Below are positions 1 to 6,577 of a stretch of 7,028 nucleotides of DNA, in pieces; positions within the stretch are counted from its first letter, which is position 1, and each line of letters begins with the position of its first letter. Both the position numbers and the translations under genes were made by a program. The notes under the pieces were generated by a model. It did no database searches and was not told where the DNA came from. It worked only from the letters and a program-made list of their open reading frames with translations. Source of the DNA: Hyphomicrobiales bacterium (GTDB taxonomy: Bacteria; Pseudomonadota; Alphaproteobacteria; Rhizobiales; Aestuariivirgaceae); contig JAIBJH010000143.1 of the NCBI GenBank assembly GCA_020029455.1, forward strand, positions 1 through 7,028, given 5' to 3'.

Positions 1-276
1 GCTCTTGGCGCAGGCGAAATCCTGCTCACCTCCATGGACCGGGACGGCACCGGCAAGGGCTTCAACATTCCGTTGACCCGCGCCATTGCCGACGCCGTCA
101 CCATTCCGGTCATTGCCTCGGGCGGCGTGGGCAATCTCGATCACCTGGTGGAAGGCATCAGGGACGGGCATGCCACGGCGGTTCTGGCCGCCTCAATTTT
201 CCACTTCGGGACCTTTTCGATTGCCCAGGCCAAGCAGGCGATGGCGGATGCAGGTGTAGCAATGAGGATGCAATGA
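1..276 (+). CDS. hisF: Imidazole glycerol phosphate synthase cyclase subunit HisF (3' part only)
   Basis: The reading frame is open from base 1 and ends at TGA 274-276, giving the last 91 residues of HisF; the 5' part lies outside the window. HisF is the cyclase half of IGP synthase. It uses ammonia from HisH to turn PRFAR into imidazole glycerol phosphate and AICAR in cytoplasmic histidine synthesis. The visible part is the C-terminal half of a (beta/alpha)8 barrel. It starts with GAGEILLTSMDRDGTGKG, the family's conserved strand and phosphate-binding loop, followed by PVIASGGVGN, the second phosphate-binding loop, and AASIFHFG. These match HisF rather than the related HisA barrel (DRDGT and FHFG). 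The gene is followed directly by hisE through an ATGA overlap, as expected in a his operon. It is cut by the window edge, not broken. The TIM-barrel residue at the first catalytic aspartate is outside the window and cannot be checked. Confidence 0.96.
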   Translation, partial: ALGAGEILLTSMDRDGTGKGFNIPLTRAIADAVTIPVIASGGVGNLDHLVEGIRDGHATAVLAASIFHFGTFSIAQAKQAMADAGVAMRMQ

Positions 277-599
277 GCAGATTCGACCAGCTCGATCGGC
301 TTGCGGCGGGCATCTCCGCCAAGGCCTCCGCTTCGGCCGGCACATCATACACAGCGAAACTCCTCAGCCAGGGCCTTGAGAAATGCGCCAAGAAATTTGG
401 TGAGGAGGCGGTTGAGCTGGCCCTCGCGGCAGTAGGGAAAAACAAATTCGAGACCACGGCTGAAGCTGCCGATGTGCTCTATCATTTTCTGGTGCTGTTG
501 CAGGCCGCCGGCGTGAAGCCGGAAGATGTGATGGCGGAACTGAAGCGCCGCGAGGGCACTAGCGGCCTCGCCGAGAAGGCGGCACGCAAGAATGATTGA
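273..599 (+). CDS. hisE: Phosphoribosyl-ATP pyrophosphatase HisE
   Basis: The product is a 108-residue cytoplasmic enzyme that hydrolyses phosphoribosyl-ATP to phosphoribosyl-AMP and pyrophosphate, the second step of histidine synthesis. The protein has the all-alpha MazG-like pyrophosphatase pattern. An acidic helix KKFGEEAVELALAA (about residues 40-53, with E45, E46 and E49) is followed by EAADVLYHFLVLL (about 64-76, with E64 and D67); these carboxylates normally hold the Mg ions. Length is normal for a stand-alone HisE. It is not fused to HisI, which is usual in alphaproteobacteria. The start ATG at 273 overlaps the hisF stop as ATGA, and a GAGGA motif at 264-268 lies 4 nt upstream. The 3' end overlaps coaA by 8 nt. 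The tight packing implies translational coupling in one transcript. Confidence 0.95.
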   Translation: MSRFDQLDRLAAGISAKASASAGTSYTAKLLSQGLEKCAKKFGEEAVELALAAVGKNKFETTAEAADVLYHFLVLLQAAGVKPEDVMAELKRREGTSGLAEKAARKND

Positions 600-1554
600 C
601 CTCGGCGAGGACTTTGCCCGCGAGGTATCGCCGTTCCGGCGTTTTTCGCGCGAGGAATGGGCAGCACTCAGGGCCGATACGCCGATGACGCTGACGGAAG
701 CGGACCTCATTGAGGTGCGCTCGCTCAATGACAGGATCGACCTCAGTGAAGTCGAGACGATCTACCTGCCGCTGTCGCGCCTTCTCAATCTTTATGTGCA
801 GGCGTCGCAAAAACTGTTCCACGCGTCGAACATCTTTCTGCACCGCAAGGATCTCAAGGTTCCCTACGTGATTGGCGTTGCCGGAAGCGTTGCCGTGGGC
901 AAGAGCACATCAGCGCGCATCCTGCGCAGGCTCCTGTCGCGCTGGCCATCGCACCCCAAGGTCGATCTGGTGACGACAGATGGCTTCCTCTTGCCCAACA
1001 AGGTGCTGGAGCGCGAAGGGCTCATGAGCCGCAAGGGGTTCCCCGAATCCTACGACCTGCAGCGCATCCTGCGCTTCATGTCGGACATCAAGTCGGGCGA
1101 GCGTGACGTGGAGGCGCCTCTCTATTCCCACCTCACCTATGACGTGCTTGAGGGCAAGACGCAGATCGTCGACCAGCCAGACATTCTCATTCTCGAGGGT
1201 ATCAATGTGCTGCAGACGGGAAGGCCGCCGCGTGACGGGCGCGGCATTCCCAACACTTCGGATTTCTTCGATTTCTCGATCTTCATCGATGCCGACGAAC
1301 AGGATCTAAAGCAGTGGTATATCGAGCGCTTCTTCTCTTTGCGCAATGGCGCCTTCAAAGATCCGAGGTCTTATTTCCACCGCTATGCTTCGCTCACGGA
1401 TGAAGAGGCGGTAGCCACGGCTACGCGCATCTGGAGCAGCATCAACCTCGTCAACCTCCGCGAAAACATCCTGCCCACGAGGCCGCGCGCAGACCTTGTG
1501 CTGCGCAAGGGCGCCGATCACCGGGTGCGCAGCGTTTTCCTGCGGAAACTATAG
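592..1554 (+). CDS. coaA: Type I pantothenate kinase CoaA
   Basis: This 320-residue cytoplasmic kinase phosphorylates pantothenate with ATP, the first and usually feedback-controlled step of coenzyme A synthesis. Length is close to that of E. coli CoaA (316). The N-terminal part carries WAALRADTPMTLTE and IYLPLSRLLNLY. The P-loop GSVAVGKS is at residues 98-105, followed by VTTDGFLLPN with the probable catalytic D130, KGFPESYD (about 148-154), YSHLTYDV (about 178-184), PDILILEGINVLQ (about 196-208), FDFSIFIDADE (about 226-236), and ENILPTR (291-297). All match the prokaryotic type I family, not types II or III. The ATG at 592 lies inside the last codons of hisE, with an AAGGCGG-like ribosome site about 9 nt upstream. 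A CoaA gene behind hisE is a recurring arrangement in Hyphomicrobiales. The two pathways are not directly linked, so the pairing probably reflects shared housekeeping expression. The stop is 2 bp from the stop of the convergent regulator. Confidence 0.96.
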   Translation: MIDLGEDFAREVSPFRRFSREEWAALRADTPMTLTEADLIEVRSLNDRIDLSEVETIYLPLSRLLNLYVQASQKLFHASNIFLHRKDLKVPYVIGVAGSVAVGKSTSARILRRLLSRWPSHPKVDLVTTDGFLLPNKVLEREGLMSRKGFPESYDLQRILRFMSDIKSGERDVEAPLYSHLTYDVLEGKTQIVDQPDILILEGINVLQTGRPPRDGRGIPNTSDFFDFSIFIDADEQDLKQWYIERFFSLRNGAFKDPRSYFHRYASLTDEEAVATATRIWSSINLVNLRENILPTRPRADLVLRKGADHRVRSVFLRKL

Positions 1555-1556
1555 GC

Positions 1557-2294
1557 CTACCGCTTCTTTCCGAGGCTCTCGATCACCTGGTCGGTGTCCT
1601 TGATGAGGGCCAGCATGGCAGTGCGGGCGGCCACGGGGTCTTCTGCGACCACCGAACGCACAATGTTTTCATGCAATTTGAGCGCCTGCTTATAGCGTGG
1701 GTTGCGGCTGGTAGTGAAATCGAACAGATTGGCCAGCGCCTCATCGATCAGGATGCCGAAGGGCGCCAGGAGGTCATTGTTGGCGGAAGCCAGCAGCGTT
1801 TCATGAAAGGCCACGTCGGCGGCGACGACTTCCTCGTGGCTTCTTGCCGTCTTCATTGCCTCCAGTGCGGCAACCAGTTGATCGACCTGGATGGTGGTGC
1901 GTTTCTTCGCTGCCAGTTCGGCGATGCCAGGCTCCACAAGGCGCCTGAACTCCTGGGTGGAGTGCAGGAAATGCCTGCGGTCGACCGCCGATCGGTGCCA
2001 GGTGAGGACATCCCGGTCCAGCATATTCCAGCGGCTCTTGGGCTCCACCTTCGAGCCCACCTTGGGCCGCGAATGGATGAGGCCCTTGGCGGTCAGGCTC
2101 TTGATGGCCTCGCGCACGGCGGTGCGGCTCGCACCGAAAACGCGACCCCATTCGGCCTCGTTGGGCAGGGCCGAGCCAGGCACATATTCGCCGCCCAAAA
2201 TCCTTTCGCCGATCTTTCGAGCAATGACGGCATGGAGCTTTCCGCCCCTCAGGTCACGGGGGCCTGCCGCTCCGGCTCTCTTTTTATTTGTCAT
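1557..2294 (-). CDS. FadR/GntR-family transcriptional regulator with FCD domain
   Basis: The product is a 245-residue predicted DNA-binding regulator. The N-terminal winged helix (about residues 18-86) reads GGKLHAVIARKIGERILGG, LPNEAEWGRVFGASRTAVRE, then LTAKGLIHSRPKVGSKV, the classic GntR helix-turn-helix and wing. WNMLDRDVLTW (89-99) is a linker typical of sugar-acid regulators of the DgoR kind. The rest is an all-helical FCD effector domain: EFRRLVEPGIAELAA (115-129), ADVAFHETLLASANN (159-173) and KLHENIV (206-212). D160, H164 and H208 fit three of the usual metal ligands, but the fourth, normally a His in the last helix, seems replaced (AMLALIKD). ATG 2294 is chosen because AAGGG lies 7 nt upstream and a strong -10 candidate lies between it and the upstream alternatives at 2327 and 2351. 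It is divergent from the sugar transporter, which is its likely target along with itself. The ligand is unknown; an aldose-derived sugar acid is a guess. Confidence 0.9.
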   Translation of the reverse strand: MTNKKRAGAAGPRDLRGGKLHAVIARKIGERILGGEYVPGSALPNEAEWGRVFGASRTAVREAIKSLTAKGLIHSRPKVGSKVEPKSRWNMLDRDVLTWHRSAVDRRHFLHSTQEFRRLVEPGIAELAAKKRTTIQVDQLVAALEAMKTARSHEEVVAADVAFHETLLASANNDLLAPFGILIDEALANLFDFTTSRNPRYKQALKLHENIVRSVVAEDPVAARTAMLALIKDTDQVIESLGKKR

Positions 2295-2298
2295 ACAA
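2288..2298. promoter_or_regulatory. Candidate FadR-type operator over the regulator start codon
   Basis: TTGTCATACAA is a palindrome with arms TTGT and ACAA around a 3-bp centre. It matches the published FadR-subfamily pattern T.GTA-N-TAC.A at all fixed positions but one on each strand. The centre (CAT, 2292-2294) is the complement of the regulator's ATG, so binding here would cover the start of its coding sequence, roughly 20-30 bp after its predicted transcription start. This suggests autoregulation by roadblock. The site is inferred from sequence only. Confidence 0.45.
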
Positions 2299-2301
2299 TT
2301 G

Positions 2302-2306
2302 CCCTT
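2302..2306 (-). promoter_or_regulatory. Ribosome binding site of the GntR-type regulator
   Basis: Read on the minus strand this is AAGGG, with 7 nt to the ATG at 2294. It supports the 245-residue form over in-frame upstream ATGs at 2327 and 2351, which have no comparable site. The same bases overlap the candidate -35 of the divergent chvE promoter. Confidence 0.6.
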
Positions 2307-2333
2307 GATCGAACTCTTCCGGCACATTATGAG
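2305..2333 (+). promoter_or_regulatory. Candidate promoter of the chvE-gguAB operon
   Basis: TTGATC (2305-2310, four of six -35 bases) is followed by 17 bp and then TATGAG (2328-2333, four of six -10 bases). The predicted start near 2340 gives a leader of about 60 nt holding the hairpin at 2354-2374. It lies between the two divergent genes and overlaps the regulator's promoter, so one bound protein could affect both. No other pair with good spacing was seen in this gap. Confidence 0.4.
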
Positions 2334-2338
2334 TGCCG
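2320..2338. repeat. Inverted repeat CGGCAC-N7-GTGCCG around both -10 candidates
   Basis: The 6-bp arms CGGCAC (2320-2325) and GTGCCG (2333-2338) match perfectly across a 7-bp spacer that contains the overlapping -10 elements of both divergent promoters. The placement is that of an operator able to block both directions. The GC-rich arms do not fit the FadR pattern, so if functional it may serve another regulator. Confidence 0.4.
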
Positions 2339-2353
2339 CCTGTGCCAGCACAA
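2326..2353 (-). promoter_or_regulatory. Candidate promoter of the GntR-type regulator
   Basis: On the minus strand the sequence has a -35-like TTGTGC (2353-2348), a 16-bp spacer and a -10-like CATAAT (2331-2326, five of six consensus bases). Transcription would start near 2319 and give a leader of about 25 nt, which fits the ATG at 2294. The -10 overlaps that of the divergent chvE promoter candidate. Alphaproteobacterial promoters are poorly conserved, so this is a candidate only. Confidence 0.45.
2341..2352. repeat. Palindrome TGTGC-CA-GCACA at the predicted chvE transcription start
   Basis: Perfect 5-bp arms surround a 2-bp centre. It starts about where chvE transcription should begin and overlaps the -35 candidate of the divergent regulator. 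Its GTGCC half is a direct repeat, 9 bp on, of the right arm of the inverted repeat at 2320-2338. It may be an operator; the protein is unknown. Confidence 0.35.
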
Positions 2354-2374
2354 GTCCCGCCCCTTTGGCGGGAC
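2354..2374 (+). promoter_or_regulatory. Leader hairpin upstream of chvE
   Basis: GTCCCGCC (2354-2361) and GGCGGGAC (2367-2374) form a perfect 8-bp, GC-rich stem with a 5-nt loop. It would sit in the chvE mRNA leader, ending 13 nt before the ribosome site at 2388. No T-run follows on either strand, so it is not an intrinsic terminator. A role in mRNA protection or translation is possible. Confidence 0.45.
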
Positions 2375-2387
2375 ATGCGGGCTCATC

Positions 2388-2395
2388 AGGGAGGA
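2388..2395 (+). promoter_or_regulatory. Strong ribosome binding site selecting the GTG start of chvE
   Basis: AGGGAGGA lies 6 nt before GTG 2402, close to ideal. The in-frame ATGs at 2333, 2375 and 2423 lack a properly spaced site, so translation most likely starts at the GTG. Confidence 0.75.
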
Positions 2396-2401
2396 TATCA
2401 C

Positions 2402-3469
2402 GTGACCAATCGCAGACATTTCATGCTGGCATCCATCGCTGCCGCCGTTGTGGCGGCCGCAGGACCAGCTCTGGCCGAAGGCAAGGGGCTGATCGGCATT
2501 TCCATGCCGACCAAGACGTCGTCCCGCTGGATTTCGGACGGCGAGTCCATGGTGAAGGAATTCACCGAGCTCGGCTATGAGACCGATCTCCAGTACGGCG
2601 ATGACGACATTCCGAACCAGCTCGCTCAGATCGAGAACATGGTGACCAAGGGCGCCAAAGTTCTCATCATCGCGGCGATCGATGGTTCCACGCTGTCGGA
2701 CATTCTCAAGAAGGCCCATGAGGCCGGCGCCAAGGTTTTTGCCTATGACCGCCTCATCACCAAGACGGGTGACGTTGACTACTACACGACCTTCGACAAT
2801 TTCGGCGTCGGCGTGCTGCAGGCAACCTCGCTGGTGAAGGGCCTGAAAGAGCGTTTCCCCAGCGTCAAGCCGTGGAACGTCGAACTCTTCGGCGGCTCGC
2901 CGGACGATACCAACGCCTTCTACTTCTATGACGGCGGCATGTCGGTTCTGCAGCCTCTGATCGATTCCGGTGAAATCACCATCCTTTCCGGCCAGATGGG
3001 CATGGACAAGGTCGGCACGCTGCGCTGGGACGGCGCAGTGGCCCAGGCCCGCATGGATAACCTGCTTTCCGCCAACTACACGGACAAGAAGGTTCATGGC
3101 GTTCTTGCGCCCTATGACGGCCTCTCGCGCGGCATCATCTCCTCGCTCAAGGGCGTGGGCTATGCTCCGGGACCTGAAATGCCGATCGTGACCGGACAGG
3201 ACGCGGAAGTTGCGTCGGTCAAGGGCATGATGGCGGGCGAACAGTATTCGACCGTGTTCAAGGACACGCGCGAGCTTGCCAAGGTGACCGCCAAGATGGT
3301 GGACGCCGTGCTGCAGGGCAAGGAGCCGGAAATCAACGACACCAAGACCTACAACAATGAAGTGAAGGTAGTGCCGTCCTACCTGCTCACGCCTCATGAC
3401 GTAGGCATGGCCGAAATCGAACCGCTTCTCGTTGGTTCAGGCTACATCAAGGCCGAAGACCTCAAGTAA
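2402..3469 (+). CDS. chvE: ChvE-like periplasmic sugar-binding protein of an ABC transporter
   Basis: This 355-residue substrate-binding protein belongs to the ribose/xylose (periplasmic-binding type I) group. It captures a monosaccharide in the periplasm for GguA/GguB. Stretches such as MPTKTSSRWISDGE, LQYGDDDIPNQLAQIENMVT, ELFGGSPDDTNAF, SGQMGMDKVGTLRWD and EQYSTVFKDTRELAKV agree closely with Agrobacterium ChvE from memory. That protein binds arabinose, galactose, glucose and sugar acids and also feeds sugar signals to VirA. The GTG start at 2402 is set by its ribosome site. The signal peptide spans residues 1-25, ending ALA before EGKG, leaving about 330 mature residues, the usual size. 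Its n-region NRRHFML looks like a twin-arginine motif, unlike the Sec-type signal of Agrobacterium ChvE. It is the first gene of an operon with a terminator-like hairpin behind it. Sugar range cannot be read from sequence alone; a virulence role is not implied. Confidence 0.92.
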   Translation: MTNRRHFMLASIAAAVVAAAGPALAEGKGLIGISMPTKTSSRWISDGESMVKEFTELGYETDLQYGDDDIPNQLAQIENMVTKGAKVLIIAAIDGSTLSDILKKAHEAGAKVFAYDRLITKTGDVDYYTTFDNFGVGVLQATSLVKGLKERFPSVKPWNVELFGGSPDDTNAFYFYDGGMSVLQPLIDSGEITILSGQMGMDKVGTLRWDGAVAQARMDNLLSANYTDKKVHGVLAPYDGLSRGIISSLKGVGYAPGPEMPIVTGQDAEVASVKGMMAGEQYSTVFKDTRELAKVTAKMVDAVLQGKEPEINDTKTYNNEVKVVPSYLLTPHDVGMAEIEPLLVGSGYIKAEDLK

Positions 3470-3481
3470 GATGGACTAAAG

Positions 3482-3518
3482 GCGGGCCCTGCGAGTTCAC
3501 TTGCAGGGCCCGCTTTTT
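3482..3518 (+). terminator. Intercistronic terminator-type hairpin between chvE and gguA
   Basis: GCGGGCCCTGC (3482-3492) pairs perfectly with GCAGGGCCCGC (3503-3513). The stem extends three more pairs, one a G-U, to a TTCA loop (3496-3499), and five Ts follow (3514-3518). This is a textbook rho-independent terminator 12 nt after the chvE stop. Because gguA and gguB follow in the same direction with no clear promoter in the 45-nt remainder, it probably terminates partially and also shields the chvE mRNA 3' end, so binding protein exceeds membrane components. Confidence 0.88.
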
Positions 3519-3563
3519 CATGTGTAACTAAAAAGAAAAAATCTGGTTGGGAGGAAGCCTGGG

Positions 3564-5099
<1,536 letters not shown>

Positions 5100-5100
5100 C

Positions 5101-6381
5101 ATGACCGAAGCCACCGACAAGACATTCGCTCGCACCGATATCATGCGCTTCGTGAAGGCGAACATCCGTGACTATGCGCTGCTGCTGTCGCTGCTCTTCA
5201 TCATGGCGTTCTTCCAGATAGCAACTTCGGCGGCCCTGCAGCAGACAAGCTTTGTTGACACACTGTACTTGCTCTTCACCGACTTCGGTAACGTTGTGAA
5301 GCAGGGGGTCCTGTTCAAGCCGGTCAACATGACCAACCTTATCCTGCAGAACAGCTACATCGTGATCATGGCGCTCGGCATGCTGCTCGTCATCGTGGCG
5401 GGCCACATCGACCTCTCAGTGGGATCAGTTTCGGGCTTTGTTGGCGCCGTCGCTGCCGTGATGATGGTGCCGTGGAAAATCGACCCCTTCCTCACCATGT
5501 TCGCCTGCTTGGCGCTTGGCGCGTTGATCGGGGGCGGCCAGGGCTATTTCGTTGCCTATCACCGGATACCGGCCTTCATCGTCACGCTGGCCGGCATGCT
5601 AATCTTCAAGGGACTATCGCTAACCGTGCTCGGCGGAGCCTCAGTTGGGCCATTTCCGAAATCATTCCAGTTGCTGTCCTCCGGTTTCGTGCCCGACGCC
5701 TTCACGGTTACGGCATTTGGCGGACCGTTCAATCTTCTAGCCCTGCTCATCGGTGCCCTGGTGACGGCACTCATCATCTATTTCAACGTGAAGGAGCGGC
5801 GCGAGCAACAGGCCCATGGGCTGGCGGAGGAGCCAGACATCATTTTCATCGGGCGCAATGTTCTCATTGCCATTGCCTTCCTCGGTTTTAGCTTCCTGAT
5901 GGCGCGCTACAAGGGCTTGCCCAATGTCTTGATTGTCATGTTCACGCTGATCGCACTGTTTGTGTTCATTACGACCCGCACAACCTTTGGCCGCCGCGTC
6001 TATGCCATGGGTGGCAATGAAAAGGCTTCCAAGCTCTCGGGTATCAACACCGAGCGCATGACCTTACTGATCTTCACCATCATGGGGGCACTGGCAGCGC
6101 TGGCGGGCCTGGTTTTTGCTGCCCGGCTCAATGTGGCAACGCCCAAGGCGGGCCTCGGCTTTGAGCTAGAGGTGATTGCCGCCTGCTTCATTGGTGGGGC
6201 AGCCGTCACGGGCGGTGTCGGCAAGATCATAGGGGCAGTCATCGGCGCTTTCATCATTGGCGTCATGAACAATGGCATGTCGATCATGGGCATCGGTATT
6301 GACTGGCAGCAGGTCATCAAGGGGATGGTGCTGATGCTCGCGGTGTTTTTGGACGTCTACTACAAGAACAAGGCCGCATAG
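5101..6381 (+). CDS. gguB: Sugar ABC transporter permease, GguB/XylH type
   Basis: This 426-residue inner-membrane protein of the branched-chain/ribose permease superfamily (BPD_transp_2) forms the sugar channel with GguA. Hydrophobic segments are seen at about residues 25-41, 83-101, 108-123, 131-152, 157-177, 208-228, 252-268, 274-291, 321-341, 355-391 (probably two) and 404-419. Family hallmarks are GHIDLSVGS (101-109), FGRRVYAMGGNEKASKLSGI (296-315), and the Gly-rich FIGGAAVTGGVGKIIGA (363-379). A charged cytoplasmic-type loop NVKERREQQAHGLAEEPD (229-246) and an extended stretch between the first two helices (about 42-80) are like XylH/GguB rather than shorter RbsC proteins. ATG 5101 follows the gguA stop by 1 nt with only a weak GGGAC upstream, which implies translational coupling. 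In Agrobacterium gguC comes next; here it does not. Confidence 0.92.
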   Translation: MTEATDKTFARTDIMRFVKANIRDYALLLSLLFIMAFFQIATSAALQQTSFVDTLYLLFTDFGNVVKQGVLFKPVNMTNLILQNSYIVIMALGMLLVIVAGHIDLSVGSVSGFVGAVAAVMMVPWKIDPFLTMFACLALGALIGGGQGYFVAYHRIPAFIVTLAGMLIFKGLSLTVLGGASVGPFPKSFQLLSSGFVPDAFTVTAFGGPFNLLALLIGALVTALIIYFNVKERREQQAHGLAEEPDIIFIGRNVLIAIAFLGFSFLMARYKGLPNVLIVMFTLIALFVFITTRTTFGRRVYAMGGNEKASKLSGINTERMTLLIFTIMGALAALAGLVFAARLNVATPKAGLGFELEVIAACFIGGAAVTGGVGKIIGAVIGAFIIGVMNNGMSIMGIGIDWQQVIKGMVLMLAVFLDVYYKNKAA

Positions 6382-6412
6382 CCCCCAAGCGAATTGCCGC
6401 CAATTTGATTCA

Positions 6413-6423
6413 ACTGGTCCAGT
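6413..6423. repeat. Palindrome ACTGG-T-CCAGT downstream of gguB
   Basis: Perfect 5-bp arms surround a single central base, 31 bp after the gguB stop. It could be an operator for a regulator of the downstream polyamine-type locus or chance. A second small inverted repeat, AATTG-CCGC-CAATT, lies at 6392-6405. Neither is followed by a T-run, so no intrinsic terminator for gguB is seen. Confidence 0.25.
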
Positions 6424-6457
6424 GTTAACTTCACCCTTGGGCCAGGCAACTGCCCCA

Positions 6458-6486
6458 TTGCCCGGTCGACACATCAGCGCCATACT
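6458..6486 (+). promoter_or_regulatory. Weak candidate promoter for the PotD-like gene
   Basis: TTGCCC (6458-6463) and CATACT (6481-6486) are separated by 17 bp, with three and four consensus bases matched. It is the best-spaced pair noticed in the 196-bp gap, but chance matches of this quality are common. Transcription would start near 6493 and the leader would hold the hairpin at 6539-6561. Confidence 0.2.
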
Positions 6487-6538
6487 ACACACCTAGCTCT
6501 GCCAGAAGCCGGGCAGAATCCGGCCCCTTGAGAGTTCC

Positions 6539-6561
6539 GGGACGGGCATTGTGCCCTTCCC
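6539..6561 (+). promoter_or_regulatory. Leader hairpin just upstream of the PotD-like gene ribosome site
   Basis: GGGACGGGCA (6539-6548) pairs with TGCCCTTCCC (6552-6561) across a 3-nt loop TTG, with one C-T mismatch among ten positions. The stem ends 4 nt before the ribosome site GGAGGA (6566-6571). No T-run of terminator length follows (only TTT at 6563-6565). It may stabilise the leader or affect ribosome access. Confidence 0.4.
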
Positions 6562-6577
6562 CTTTGGAGGACATGGA

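Noticed and set aside
1501..1538. Inverted repeat CTGCGC/GCGCAG followed by TTTT near the end of coaA, considered as a terminator
   Set aside because: The stem is only 6 bp with a 20-nt loop, the four Ts are offset by two bases, and it lies inside conserved coding sequence (LVLRKGADH).
2360..2368. Shared 9-mer CCCCTTTGG in the leaders of chvE (2360-2368) and the PotD-like gene (6559-6567), each followed by a similar GG-rich ACATG stretch
   Set aside because: In one case it forms the hairpin loop and stem, in the other it runs into the ribosome site. The shared bases are partly explained by purine-rich ribosome-site sequence, so chance is the simpler explanation.
2333..2401. Longer chvE start at ATG 2333 or 2375
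   Set aside because: Neither has a properly spaced ribosome site. Starting at 2333 would precede or coincide with the predicted transcription start and add a non-signal-like stretch, whereas GTG 2402 has AGGGAGGA 6 nt upstream.
1671..2580. Two long plus-strand frames (1671-2405 and 1891-2580) opposite the regulator and into chvE
   Set aside because: Both lie across clearly assigned genes and have unfamiliar, low-complexity-like products; the GntR helix-turn-helix on the other strand accounts for the region.
2327..3397. A 356-codon open frame on the minus strand, antisense to the whole chvE gene
   Set aside because: The product is rich in His, Arg and Leu with no recognisable domain. It mirrors a gene with very strong family similarity, and GC-rich codon use leaves such antisense frames open by default.
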